DNA from: Citrobacter sp. Awk 4
GTDB lineage: Bacteria > Pseudomonadota > Gammaproteobacteria > Enterobacterales > Enterobacteriaceae
DNA: 64,000 nucleotides
Direction of reading: 5' to 3'
Assembly: GCF_028069725.1 (NCBI RefSeq)
Contig: NZ_JANEWG010000004.1
Span: forward strand, 1-64,000
The notes under the pieces are model-generated. The model ran no database searches and was not told the DNA's origin. It was given only the letters and a program-made list of their open reading frames with translations. The translations under genes and the position numbers were made by a program. Of this stretch, positions 12,156-25,100 are shown piece after piece (within the stretch, counting starts at the first letter, position 1; each line of letters starts with the position of its first letter).

Positions 12156-13706
12156 TCACCGATGCTGTTCAGCCCACAGAATAAATTCTGACTTACCCAG
12201 GGCTTTACTGTATAGCCAGCCCTGACCGTACTGCACGCCGTGCTCACGTAACCAGCTCTCCTGGCGGGGAGTCTCAATACCTTCGGCTACCATCTCCAGT
12301 TTGAGGGTTTTTGCCATCTCAATGATGTGCGTCGTGACATTTTTGTATTCCAGCGCATCGACAAACGACTTGTCGATTTTCAGGATATCCACTTCCAGAT
12401 TCTGCAAATAGCTGAGGCTGGAATAGCCCGTACCAAAATCGTCGATATAGATTGCGTGTCCCGCTTTACGGTATTGGGTAATGATTGGCGCGCAGGTCTT
12501 CGGGTCGGCAAATTCGCGTTCTGTCAATTCCAGTGCGATTTGCGATGGGGCAACGTGATGCCGATTCAGCAACTTGCTTAGATGCGACGGCAGCGTCTGC
12601 GAGGTCAGATCGCTGGACTCAAGATTGATCGAAATATGCAGTCCGGGATGCAGTTGCAACCATTTTCCCAAATCCTCAAAGACCGTGTCGATAATCAGAT
12701 GGCTGAGCGATTCTGTCAGTCCTGTCTCTTCTGCCAGCGCGATAAAAATGTCTGGTGAAAGGTAGCTGCCATCGGTTTGCGGCCAGCGGGCCAGCGCTTC
12801 GGCGCCTACAACTTTGCCGGTACTTAATGAAACAATAGGCTGGTAGTGGACTTTTATATCGCGATTTTGAATGGCATCCTGCAGGCGATGGTGGGGCGAC
12901 TGTATACGGCGCAGAATGCGCAGAATAAACGCGGCACTCAGAAGACCTATCACAAGACCGGCCGGGAGCCAAATAAAGGCCTGACGATACCAGTTTTTTT
13001 GCAGTGAAAGCGCGGAAGACCAGGCAACAATAGAAATACGCATTTCCGGAACAGGCTGAATATTGTAGAAAGTCCCGTCATGCTCCATATACTGGTCAGA
13101 GGCTTGCTGTAATTGTTGAACTATCTCGGGTTTGAGGTGATCATTACTGGTGATCACGATATTATGCGCTTCCCCAATAATGGCCGCATCAATGCGCGAA
13201 GAACTAAAAGGGATCACGTCAATAAAGGAGGCTGGGTCAATCATCACGATATAATGATTGGTGCCCACCGCAACCATATAACGTTTTATCCCTAAATCAT
13301 TTTGTGACGTTATCCATACACGATAGCCGTCCCGGGAGATTTCTCCGGGTTCAGGCAGTGCGGCGGCGTGACTTTTTTGCTCCAGCGATGAACAGGCGGG
13401 AACGTTATTCTCCAGATATAAGACTTCCTGGACGTAGCGGTTGCTATAGGACACCCGGCGCATCGCCAGTAAATGCTCATTACTGCAAGGTGCGCCCTCA
13501 AAGCGTTCCATCTCCTTTAGCGCGAGCTTTCCCTGATCGGCGACTTTATCAGCACGTAAAGCGACGCGTGATGAATAGGTATTGAGCTCTTCGATAAATT
13601 TCTGTTCAACCTGACGATGTGCCAGCCAAAGGCTTAATCCAACAGGAACAAGGACAGATAAAATAAGTACACCCGTCACCAGGCTGGCCAGATGTCGTGT
13701 TGTCAC
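12156..13706 (-). CDS. pdeB: c-di-GMP phosphodiesterase PdeB (YlaB), CSS-EAL type
   Basis: 516 aa. Two membrane helices (about 8-28 and 235-255) flank a periplasmic CSS sensor domain containing the Cys-Ser-Ser motif (VPACSSLEQ), and a C-terminal EAL domain carries GAEALARWPQ, DDFGTGYSSLSYL and AEGIET. In this family DsbA/DsbB-linked cysteine oxidation keeps the enzyme inactive. GTG at 13706, with a GAGGT ribosome site, gives exactly the K-12 length; an open frame reaching 13853 was rejected. Confidence 0.93.
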   Translation of the reverse strand: MTTRHLASLVTGVLILSVLVPVGLSLWLAHRQVEQKFIEELNTYSSRVALRADKVADQGKLALKEMERFEGAPCSNEHLLAMRRVSYSNRYVQEVLYLENNVPACSSLEQKSHAAALPEPGEISRDGYRVWITSQNDLGIKRYMVAVGTNHYIVMIDPASFIDVIPFSSSRIDAAIIGEAHNIVITSNDHLKPEIVQQLQQASDQYMEHDGTFYNIQPVPEMRISIVAWSSALSLQKNWYRQAFIWLPAGLVIGLLSAAFILRILRRIQSPHHRLQDAIQNRDIKVHYQPIVSLSTGKVVGAEALARWPQTDGSYLSPDIFIALAEETGLTESLSHLIIDTVFEDLGKWLQLHPGLHISINLESSDLTSQTLPSHLSKLLNRHHVAPSQIALELTEREFADPKTCAPIITQYRKAGHAIYIDDFGTGYSSLSYLQNLEVDILKIDKSFVDALEYKNVTTHIIEMAKTLKLEMVAEGIETPRQESWLREHGVQYGQGWLYSKALGKSEFILWAEQHR

Positions 13707-13889
13707 GTTACTACCTCTATTTACGAAGCGTAGGCAAAGTATATCTGATCGTGAACGATCTCCTTTCGTTGATACCGTTATTCTATGATTTTTTGGGAAA
13801 ACGTGTCTTTCATCGCCAGATAAAGCGCCATTCTGGTTCAATTCCCTTTTCATTAGTAAGGTTGAATTGTCGCTGCTGATAAAGTATTG

Positions 13890-13905
13890 TTATGTTATAA
13901 CATAA
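13890..13905. promoter_or_regulatory. Zur box upstream of rpmE2
   Basis: Perfect 16-bp palindrome TTATGTTATAACATAA, matching the core of the enterobacterial Zur operator (ATGTTATANTATAACAT-like). It ends 13 bp before the rpmE2 start codon, so zinc-bound Zur would block initiation. Confidence 0.88.
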
Positions 13906-13918
13906 ATGTGAGGCAGCT

Positions 13919-14179
13919 ATGAAACCAGATATACATCCTGTTTATCGCACGGTGGTTTTTCATGACACCAGCGTGAATGCATATTTTCATGTCGGTTCGA
14001 CCATCCGAACCGAACGTGAAATCGAACTGGGGGGCGTGGTATATCCGTATGTCACGATTGATGTTTCCTCCAAATCACATCCGTACTACACCGGAAAACA
14101 GAAAACGTTCGACAATGAGGGCAGCGCAGCGCGTTTCCAGAAACGTTTTGGACATTTTATTGGAACAAAGCGGGGATAA
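13919..14179 (+). CDS. rpmE2: Zinc-independent ribosomal protein bL31 paralogue (type B, YkgM)
   Basis: 86-aa L31B. It has no cysteine at all, so it lacks the CxxC zinc ligands of RpmE. It replaces the zinc-containing L31 on the ribosome during zinc starvation and frees zinc. A Zur box lies directly upstream, and rpmJ2 follows 1 bp after the stop. K-12 carries this pair elsewhere (ykgMO), so its place between pdeB and ylaC is a genus-level difference. Confidence 0.95.
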   Translation: MKPDIHPVYRTVVFHDTSVNAYFHVGSTIRTEREIELGGVVYPYVTIDVSSKSHPYYTGKQKTFDNEGSAARFQKRFGHFIGTKRG

Positions 14180-14180
14180 G

Positions 14181-14321
14181 ATGAAGGTAGTGAATTCACT
14201 TCGCAGTGCAAAGCAACGGCATCCGGATTGCCAGGTCGTCAGACGCAAAGGACGCGTTTATGTGATTTGTAAAACAAATCCGCGTTTTAAAGCGGTGCAG
14301 GGGCGTAAAAAAAGACGTTAA
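14181..14321 (+). CDS. rpmJ2: Ribosomal protein bL36 paralogue (YkgO)
   Basis: 46 aa: basic, beginning [20 protein letters not shown] and ending QGRKKRR. The four-ligand zinc site of RpmJ is lost (only two separated cysteines remain). Co-transcribed with rpmE2 under the same Zur box. The longer open frame from 13977 overlaps rpmE2 and is not used; the ATG at 14181 has GGGGATAAG upstream. Confidence 0.93.
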   Translation: MKVVNSLRSAKQRHPDCQVVRRKGRVYVICKTNPRFKAVQGRKKRR

Positions 14322-14348
14322 TCGTTTTGCCAACATTTCAGGGAACCC

Positions 14349-14377
14349 GGTGCGCTCCAGGGAAGGGCGCACCTTTT
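14349..14377 (+). terminator. Terminator of rpmE2-rpmJ2
   Basis: GGTGCGC/GCGCACC stem with a loop of about 11 nt, followed by TTTT, 27 bp after the rpmJ2 stop codon. Confidence 0.75.
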
Positions 14378-14392
14378 CCGGCTGTATTCGGA

Positions 14393-14863
14393 CTACGGAG
14401 TTGCCTGCGGGCGTGCAAGCGTAAAAATATCGTAGAAAGAGAGTTCACCTTTACGCGATATCATTTTTTGCAATTGCGCTTTATGGTCGCTGTCTACACG
14501 CGGTGAATGAAGAATGGCAGTGATAAGCGAGGAGGGGACAAAACGTGTGTTATACCACTCACCGTTATAACAAACTCTAAAATCCAGCACGTCGATATCT
14601 TCATAACGGTAGCGTGGCGCGACGTCAAAAAAGAAAAAGCCATTTAGCAATACAAACAAGACCACCAGCAACCAGACGGAATCCACCAGGGTTTCAGACT
14701 GGAGCATCACTGCCAGCGTGGCAAACCAGGCGATATACATGCCGACAAACAGTCCAGGATGTTTGCGAATGAAGCTAATGCTAAAACGCGGTCTGTTATC
14801 GCGCTTTTCACGCGTGTTGAGGTCGTCAATGGTTTCTGTAAGCAGGCGTTGTATCTCTGTCAT
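14393..14863 (-). CDS. ylaC: YlaC family inner-membrane protein
   Basis: 156 aa starting [16 protein letters not shown], the same length as K-12 YlaC. Two membrane helices (about 36-55 and 60-80) with cytoplasmic ends. No characterised function. An in-frame ATG nine codons upstream (14890) is less likely from family alignment. Confidence 0.9.
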   Translation of the reverse strand: MTEIQRLLTETIDDLNTREKRDNRPRFSISFIRKHPGLFVGMYIAWFATLAVMLQSETLVDSVWLLVVLFVLLNGFFFFDVAPRYRYEDIDVLDFRVCYNGEWYNTRFVPSSLITAILHSPRVDSDHKAQLQKMISRKGELSFYDIFTLARPQATP

Positions 14864-14977
14864 CTTTTGCCTTCGTGATATCAGCAACATTCAGGGGAAC
14901 AACCCATTTTAAAAGGGAGTACCGGATGAAAAAAGTAACAGATTAACCTCAATTTAGCATAACAGTTACATTTCACT

Positions 14978-15529
14978 TTACAGTGTTTTGATAACACGAG
15001 CAGGATTCCCGCCAACCACCACATTTGCCGGAACGTCTTTCGTCACCACAGCGCCTGACGCAACAACCACATTATCGCCAATGGTCACGCCAGGATTAAT
15101 CACGGCGCGTCCGCCGATCCAGACGTTGTTTCCGATGCTGACGGGTTTTCCAAATTCCCTGCCGCCGTTGCGTTCAGTGGCGTCGAGCGGATGTGTGGCC
15201 GTGTAGATATGCACGCCGGGTGCAAGCATACAGTTATCGCCGATATGAATGGGGCAGACATCAAGCATCACGCAGTCGAAGTTCGCGTAAAACGCTTTCC
15301 CGAGATAAATGTTATAGCCGTAATCGCAGCGAAACGAGGGTTCGATACAGACGCCATTTGCGCGCCCCAGTAATTCATTCAGGATTGCCTGACGTTCATG
15401 CTTTTCATCAGGCGCGGTGTGATTGTAACGGTGGGTTAACTGACGCGCCCGCAGGCTGTCTCTGCGTAAAGTCTCGTCTGCCGGGCTATACATCTCGCCA
15501 GCAATCATCTTTTGTTTTTCTTCACTCAT
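14978..15529 (-). CDS. maa: Maltose O-acetyltransferase
   Basis: 183 aa. An N-terminal helical cap is followed by a left-handed beta-helix built of hexapeptide repeats ([32 protein letters not shown] and others). The catalytic histidine lies in YTATHPLDA. It transfers acetyl from acetyl-CoA to maltose, glucose and related sugars, probably as detoxification of excess sugar. Two adjacent ATGs (15532, 15529) follow an AGGAGA site; the second gives the K-12 length. Confidence 0.94.
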   Translation of the reverse strand: MSEEKQKMIAGEMYSPADETLRRDSLRARQLTHRYNHTAPDEKHERQAILNELLGRANGVCIEPSFRCDYGYNIYLGKAFYANFDCVMLDVCPIHIGDNCMLAPGVHIYTATHPLDATERNGGREFGKPVSIGNNVWIGGRAVINPGVTIGDNVVVASGAVVTKDVPANVVVGGNPARVIKTL

Positions 15530-15712
15530 CATGCGCTCTCCTGTGGGTTGCCTGAATGTCGCAATACAGTAAAACGCAGTATGCTGAAAGGGAACGTTCC
15601 CATTAAGCCGGTGTGATCCTGCTCACGTGAATAAACGTTAGAATTAACAGTAAATACGGAAAATCAGCCTGTCTGATTGCACGCATGTCATCCCTGAAAA
15701 ATGCATAACCAA

Positions 15713-15931
15713 TTAACGAATAAATTTCCAGACCGAGGTGGGGATCTTGTCGTAAAGCTTATTCATCGTCAATTCTGCAAGACGATGGTCTGCTGCTGAG
15801 TAAAATACAGCCAATTCATTGTCAGATAATTCATATTTATTTTTCTCAATAACACGTTCAAGCGTGTCAATAGTCTGACAGCGTCGTAAGCGCATCAAAT
15901 AATCAGTTTTAGTTAATGGTTTATCGGACAT
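15713..15931 (-). CDS. hha: Haemolysin expression-modulating protein Hha
   Basis: 72 aa, differing from E. coli Hha at only two visible positions. A small helical protein that binds the H-NS N-terminus and extends silencing of horizontally acquired AT-rich genes. It is the second gene of the tomB-hha pair (26-bp gap), sometimes described as a toxin-antitoxin system with Hha as toxin. Confidence 0.98.
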   Translation of the reverse strand: MSDKPLTKTDYLMRLRRCQTIDTLERVIEKNKYELSDNELAVFYSAADHRLAELTMNKLYDKIPTSVWKFIR

Positions 15932-15957
15932 AAATCTTACCTATGATTGTAATATTT

Positions 15958-16332
15958 TTAACAAGACAAACTAACAGGATTAGCCCTGGTGGCGTTGACA
16001 AAACAGCGGAACAGGCGGTTACCCGACTTTCGCCATTTCTGAAGATCCTGCGCATTAATGCCATAACTGCTGAACAACATAAACGTGTCGTCCAGATATT
16101 CATCTATCTGTGCAATCAGCTTATTGTCTTCATTGTACTTAATTTTATAATTAAGTGCGAAGGTTGCAATATGCTCTATCAGTTCATTAAGCTGAAGATT
16201 GATCGCCGATGTCGGGTCGTTAACCCAGCCATGGTTACTTTCTTCAAGGTTTGCAAGACAGTCATGATACAGGGTTTCACAGAGAAACTTAAGCTGTGCG
16301 ATATCATGTCTTTTGGGTGAGTATTCATCCAT
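15958..16332 (-). CDS. tomB: Hha toxicity modulator TomB (YbaJ)
   Basis: 124 aa starting MDEYSPKRHDIAQLKFLCET, nearly identical to E. coli TomB. It counteracts Hha toxicity and influences biofilm formation. The open frame continues 44 codons upstream to 16464, but the ATG at 16332 gives the family length and has an AAGGGGA ribosome site. Confidence 0.96.
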   Translation of the reverse strand: MDEYSPKRHDIAQLKFLCETLYHDCLANLEESNHGWVNDPTSAINLQLNELIEHIATFALNYKIKYNEDNKLIAQIDEYLDDTFMLFSSYGINAQDLQKWRKSGNRLFRCFVNATRANPVSLSC

Positions 16333-16796
16333 AACGCATCCCCTTCTTAGTGGCTTGAACAAACCGAACACCTTTCGGGATGGATACAACTTACTGACCT
16401 GGAACTTACCCTCATCTCCTGATGATTTAACTATAATCCACTCTAAAAAAGATTTCATCGTCATATTACGAAAAATTACAATTAGGGCGAATTAGGTCAC
16501 TGCAGCCAGGTTTTCTCATTTTAGCAGTCATATGCACTGGCACAGAATGAAGAAAAATCTTTATTACGTTTGTAATTCATAAAGTTATCCCTTTTTAACA
16601 TTACAACCTGCGGCCACTGCTTGTTGCAACGTAGAAACTACCAGGAATAGTCCTAATATTTCTTAATTAATAAGAATATAAGAAATAACCAAACAGTTCG
16701 GGAATAGCCTTTGGCAATCTATGGATTATATGCCTTATTTATACTACAGAAAATAAATGAACTGACAATAAGCGTTTTTTATGAATTTTATCCAAT
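16333..16796. other. AT-rich intergenic region upstream of tomB
   Basis: About 460 bp without a supportable gene, between the tomB start and the acrB terminator. It must hold the tomB-hha promoter. A stretch near 16655-16690 has several overlapping TTCTTA/TAAGAA inverted motifs, including TTCTTA-N5-TAAGAA at 16660-16676. The high A+T content fits H-NS/Hha binding and possible autoregulation, but no defined operator can be named. Confidence 0.5.
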
Positions 16797-16820
16797 AAAA
16801 AGGCCGCTTACGCGGCCTTT
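16797..16820 (-). terminator. Terminator of acrAB
   Basis: GGCCGC-TTAC-GCGGCC stem. Read on the minus strand it is followed by five T, 15 bp beyond the acrB stop codon. Confidence 0.9.
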
Positions 16821-16834
16821 GTTCAGAGGATGAA

Positions 16835-19987
<3,153 letters not shown>

Positions 19988-20006
19988 TTAACGGCTCCTG
20001 TTTAAG

Positions 20007-21200
20007 TTAAGACTTAGACTGTTCAGGCTGGCTTCCGCTCGCGGCTTGCTGTTCGTTATCAGCAGTCACTTCTTGTGCTTTTACCTGCGCGCCAGGACGC
20101 ACTTTTTGCAGCCCACTGACAATCACGCGGTCGCCTGACTTAAGACCTTCTGTCACCAACCACTTATCGCCGATCGCCTGAGTAGCGACGATTTGACGTG
20201 TTTCCACTTTGTCATCCGCACCAACAACCAATGCACTGGCTTCACCACGCGGGGTACGAGTAACGCCCTGCTGCGGAACCAGAATTGCGCTTGGATTCGT
20301 CCCTTCTTCCAGACGAGCGCGAACAAACATGCCTGGCAGCAAGGTGTGATCCGGGTTCGGGAAGATGGCGCGTAATGTAATTGACCCTGTGGTTTGGTCT
20401 ACGGTCACGTCAGAGAACTCCAGCGTACCGGACTGCGGGAATTTAATGCCGTCGTTGGTGACCAGATCGACTTTGGCTTTCCCGTTCTCCTGCTTCAGCG
20501 TGCCATTCGCCAACTCTTGCTTCAGACGCAGGAAGTCATTGCTTGATTGCGTTACATCAACATAAATAGGATCGAGTTGTTGAACGGTGGCCAATGCGGT
20601 GGCTTGACCATTTTGTACCAATGCACCTTCTGTGACAGACGATTTACCAATACGACCGCTGATCGGCGAAGTCACTTTGGTGTAGGCCAGATTGATACGA
20701 GCGGATTCGACGGCGGCTTTTGCAGCTACGACAGCGGCATTCGCCTGTTGTGCATCAGCCAGCGCAGTATCGTAATCCTGTTGACTGATGTACTTGGTGC
20801 CCAACAGTTTCTGGTAACGCTTAACGGTCAGCTGTGCGATGTTCGCCGCCGCCTGCGCTTTGGCTAAATCACCTTTTGCACTTTCGTAAGCTGCCTGGTA
20901 AGTCGCAGGATCAATCTGATAGAGAGACACTCCTGCTTCGACGTCACCGCCTTCCGTGAAATTACGCTTCAGGATAATACCGCTTACCTGAGGGCGAACT
21001 TCCGCAATACGGAAAGCGCTGGTGCGACCCGGGAGTTCAGTCGTTATCTGCAGAGGTTCAGTTTTGAGCGTCACAACTCCAACTTCTGGCTTCTGCTGGC
21101 CCCCTTTTTGGGCCTCTTTGTCGTCACATCCTGTTAGCGCTAAGCTGCTTGAGAGCATCAGAACGACCGCCAGAGGCGTTAACCCTCTGTTTTTGTTCAT
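20007..21200 (-). CDS. acrA: Periplasmic adaptor lipoprotein AcrA
   Basis: 397-aa membrane-fusion protein. Signal peptide with lipobox LTGC (Cys25); +2 and +3 are Asp, the inner-membrane retention signal. The order is beta-barrel, lipoyl, alpha-hairpin (about 95-170) and membrane-proximal domains. It links AcrB to TolC. The ATG at 21200 matches the K-12 start; a longer open frame to 21257 enters the promoter region. Confidence 0.98.
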   Translation of the reverse strand: MNKNRGLTPLAVVLMLSSSLALTGCDDKEAQKGGQQKPEVGVVTLKTEPLQITTELPGRTSAFRIAEVRPQVSGIILKRNFTEGGDVEAGVSLYQIDPATYQAAYESAKGDLAKAQAAANIAQLTVKRYQKLLGTKYISQQDYDTALADAQQANAAVVAAKAAVESARINLAYTKVTSPISGRIGKSSVTEGALVQNGQATALATVQQLDPIYVDVTQSSNDFLRLKQELANGTLKQENGKAKVDLVTNDGIKFPQSGTLEFSDVTVDQTTGSITLRAIFPNPDHTLLPGMFVRARLEEGTNPSAILVPQQGVTRTPRGEASALVVGADDKVETRQIVATQAIGDKWLVTEGLKSGDRVIVSGLQKVRPGAQVKAQEVTADNEQQAASGSQPEQSKS

Positions 21201-21287
21201 ATGTAAACCTCGAGTGTCCGATTTCAAATTGATCAATGGTCTAGCCCATAAACCCATTACTGCGTTTATATTATCGTCGTGCTATGG

Positions 21288-21311
21288 TACATACATTCAC
21301 AAATGTATGTA
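21288..21311. promoter_or_regulatory. AcrR operator
   Basis: 24-bp palindrome with arms TACATACATT and AATGTATGTA around CACA, the same architecture as the E. coli AcrR/EnvR operator. It lies in the acrA-acrR divergent spacer, 28 bp before the acrR start, and controls both directions. Confidence 0.93.
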
Positions 21312-21339
21312 AATCTAACGCCTGTAAATTCACCAACAT

Positions 21340-21359
21340 ATGGCACGAAAAACCAAACA
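21340..21359. promoter_or_regulatory. marbox for acrAB (MarA/SoxS/Rob site)
   Basis: The first 20 bases of acrR fit the consensus AYnGCACnnWnnRYYAAAYn at every defined position (core GGCAC...ACCAAAC). The activator site for acrAB is therefore embedded in the acrR start codons, as in E. coli. Confidence 0.88.
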
Positions 21360-21993
21360 ACAAGCGCTGGTAACACGACAACACATACTGGATGTAGCTC
21401 TGCGTTTGTTCTCGCAACAAGGTGTATCATCCACCTCGCTCGTGGAGATTGCAAAAGCTGCTGGCGTCACACGCGGTGCAATCTATTGGCATTTCAAAAA
21501 CAAGTCGGATTTATTAAGCGAAATCTGGGAACTATCAGAATCCAATATTGGTGAGCTTGAGATTGAGTATCAGGCAAAATTCCCCGGCGATCCACTATCA
21601 GTATTAAGAGAAATTCTAGTCTATCTTCTTGAAGCCACTGTGACAGAAGAGCGCCGACGGTTGCTGATGGAGATTATATTCCATAAATGCGAGTTCGTTG
21701 GGGAGATGGTTGTTGTTCAGCAGACCCAGCGAAGCATTTGTCTGGAAAGTTATGATCGCATTGAACAAACGCTAATGCATTGTATCAATTCTAAAATGTT
21801 GCCCGAAAATCTTAATACCCGCCGGGCGGCGATATTAATGCGCAGTTATATCTCAGGCATAATGGAAAACTGGTTATTCGCTCCGCAGTCCTTTGACCTT
21901 AAAAAGGAGGCGCGTGATTATGTCGCTATTCTGTTGGAGATGTATCAATTCTGTCCAACGCTTCGGATACCGTTATCTGGCGAAACTCCCTGA
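21340..21993 (+). CDS. acrR: TetR-family repressor AcrR
   Basis: 217 aa. N-terminal TetR helix-turn-helix (about 10-57, [24 protein letters not shown]), then a helical ligand-binding domain. It represses acrAB and itself; binding of dyes, bile salts or drugs relieves repression. Two residues longer at the C-terminus than K-12 AcrR, otherwise intact with no frameshift. Confidence 0.97.
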   Translation: MARKTKQQALVTRQHILDVALRLFSQQGVSSTSLVEIAKAAGVTRGAIYWHFKNKSDLLSEIWELSESNIGELEIEYQAKFPGDPLSVLREILVYLLEATVTEERRRLLMEIIFHKCEFVGEMVVVQQTQRSICLESYDRIEQTLMHCINSKMLPENLNTRRAAILMRSYISGIMENWLFAPQSFDLKKEARDYVAILLEMYQFCPTLRIPLSGETP

Positions 21994-22113
21994 GACCATT
22001 CCCAGGATTTTTCCTGGACGCTTTCCATCCTGCTATTTTGTCTGCCAGAGCCGTGATATTCTGGCGCCCAGGCTATTTTCGGTCGTTTTTTCGGTTCAGA
22101 AACCTTCATTCTC

Positions 22114-25100
22114 ATGACTATGTTGCAGCTAAATAAACGTTTACAGCATCTTGTTTTTATTGCTATTTTTTTCTTCATCCTGTTACTGGCCTGCCAGTCA
22201 TCTGCCTTTGCGCGCGCGCAATCGAACGGTGACCTGCCGACGAAAGCCGATGTGCAAAGCCAGTTAGATGCACTGAGCAAACAAAAAGACCTCACTGCGC
22301 AGGATAAGCTGGTGCAGCAGGATCTTCTTGAGACACTGGAGACGCTCGATAAAATTGAGCGGGTGAAAGATGAGACCGTTCAGTTGCGTCAGAAAGTGGC
22401 GCAGGCTCCGGAAAAAATGCGCCAGGCGTCCGATGCGCTCAATGCGTTGAGCGACGTCGACAATGATGATGAAACGCGAAAAATATTGAGCACGCTCTCA
22501 TTGCGTCAGCTTGAATTGCGTGTTGCGCAATTGCTGGATGAATTGCAAAGCGCGCAAAACGATCTGGCGGCCTATACCAGCCAACTCGTCTCCCTCCAGA
22601 CGCAGCCAGAGCGCGTGCAAAACGCCATGTACACCGCTTCGCAGCAACTGCAACAAATTCGTAATCGGCTGGATGGCACTAATGTGGGTGAAGCGGCGTT
22701 GCGCCCAAGCCAGCAAGTGTTGCTCCAGGCGCAGCAGGCATTGCTCAATGCGCAGATTGATCAACAGCGCAAGAGTCTGGAAGGCAATACGGTGTTGCAG
22801 GATACCCTGCAAAAGCAGCGCGATTATGTGACGGCAAACAGCAACCGACTGGAACACCAGCTTCAGCTTTTACAGGAAGCCGTAAACAGTAAACGCCTTA
22901 CGTTGACGGAGAAAACGGCGCAGGAAGCGGTCAACCCGGATGAGACCGCGCGTATCCAGACGAACCCGCTGGTGAATCAGGAGCTGGAGATCAACCATCA
23001 ACTGAGCCAGCGGCTGATTTCGGCCACGGAAAACGGCAACTCGCTGATGCAGCAAAATATTAAGGTCAAAAACTGGCTTGACCGCGCGCTGCAGTCGGAA
23101 CGCAATATTAAGGAACAAATCGCGGTCCTCAAAGGCAGCCTGCTGTTGTCTCGTATCCTTTATCAGCAGCAGCAAACCCTGCCGTCAGCGGACGAATTGA
23201 AAGACATGACCAACCGCATTGCGGATTTACGTCTTGAGCAATTTGAAGTCAACCAACAGCGTGACGCGCTGTTTCAGAGCGATGCCTTTGTCGCCAAACT
23301 GGAAGAAGGGCACACCAAAGAGATTAATGAAGAGGTTCACGACGCGCTGCTACAGGTGGTCGAAATGCGTCGCGAACTGCTTGATCAGCTGAACAAACAG
23401 CTGGGCAATCAATTAATGATGGCCATTAACCTGCAGATCAACCAACAGCAGTTAATGAGCGTCTCCAAAAACCTGAAAGAGATCCTCACCCAGCAAATTT
23501 TCTGGGTTAACAGTAACCGCCCGATGGACTGGGACTGGATTAAAGCCTTCCCGCAGACGCTGAAAGATCAGTTTAAGTCGATGAAAATCACCGTAAACTG
23601 GGAAAAGGCCTGGCCTGCGGTGTTTATTGCTTTTCTGGCGGGATTACCGTTATTGCTGATCGCCGGACTGATACGCTGGCGACTGAAATGGCTCAAAGCC
23701 TACCAGCAGAAATTAGCTGCCGCGGTGGGATCGTTACGTAATGACAGCCAGCTCAACACGCCAAAAGCGATTTTCATTGATTTGATTCGCGCCTTACCGG
23801 TGTGTCTGGTCATCCTCGCTGCTGGCCTGATCCTGCTCACCATGCAGCTTAACATCAGCGATCTCCTGTGGGCGTTCAGTAAAAAAATGGCGCTTTTCTG
23901 GCTGGTGTTTGGTTTGTGCTGGAAAGTGCTGGAGAAAGAGGGCGTCGCAGTACGTCACTTTGGTATGCCAGCGCAACTGACCAGCCACTGGCGCCGCCAG
24001 ATAGTGCGTATCAGCCTCGCGCTACTGCCTCTGAACTTTTGGTCGGTGGTGGCGGAACTCTCACCTCTACATCTGATGGACGATGTGCTGGGTCAGGTGG
24101 TGATTTTCCTGAACCTGCTATTGATTGCTTTCCTCGTGTGGCCGATGTGCCGTGAAAGCTGGCGCGACAAAGAGTCGCACGGTCTGCGACTGGTCACCAT
24201 TACGGTGTTATCAATCGTTCCTGTTGCGCTGATGGTCTTAACGGCGACCGGTTATTTCTATACGACGCTGCGTCTGTCTGGCCGCTGGATTGAAACGGTC
24301 TATCTGGTGATTATCTGGAACCTGCTGTACCAGACGGTACTGCGTGGATTGAGCGTTGCCGCGCGCCGTATTGCTTGGCGTCGCGCACTGGCGCGTCGTC
24401 AGAATCTGGTCAAAGAAGGCGCAGAAGGTGCCGAGCCGCAGGAAGAGCCGACCATTGCGCTTGAACAGGTCAACCAGCAAACGCTGCGTATCACCATGTT
24501 GTTGATGATCGCACTGTTCGGCGTGCTGTTCTGGGCAATTTGGTCTGATTTGATCTCCGTGTTCAGCTATCTCGATAGCATTACGCTCTGGCATTACAAC
24601 GGTACGGAAGCGGGCGCGGCGGTGGTGAAAAACGTCACCATGGGAAGTCTGCTGTTTGCCATTATCGCCTCAATGGTGGCTTGGGCGCTGATCCGCAACT
24701 TACCGGGATTACTGGAAGTATTGATCCTCTCGCGGCTAAAATTGCACCAGGGGGCGTCTTACACCATTACCACGATCCTCAATTACGCAATTATTGCCAT
24801 TGGCGCAATGACGGTGTTTGGATCGCTCGGCGTATCGTGGGACAAACTGCAGTGGCTGGCAGCGGCCCTCTCCGTTGGTCTGGGTTTTGGTTTGCAGGAG
24901 ATCTTCGGTAACTTTGTTTCGGGTCTGATTATTCTGTTCGAACGCCCGGTGCGCATTGGGGATACGGTCACGATTGGGACTTTCTCTGGCACGGTAAGCA
25001 AGATCCGCATTCGCGCCACCACCATTACCGACTTTGATCGTAAAGAAGTGATTATCCCGAACAAAGCGTTTGTGACCGAGCGCCTTATCAACTGGTCACT

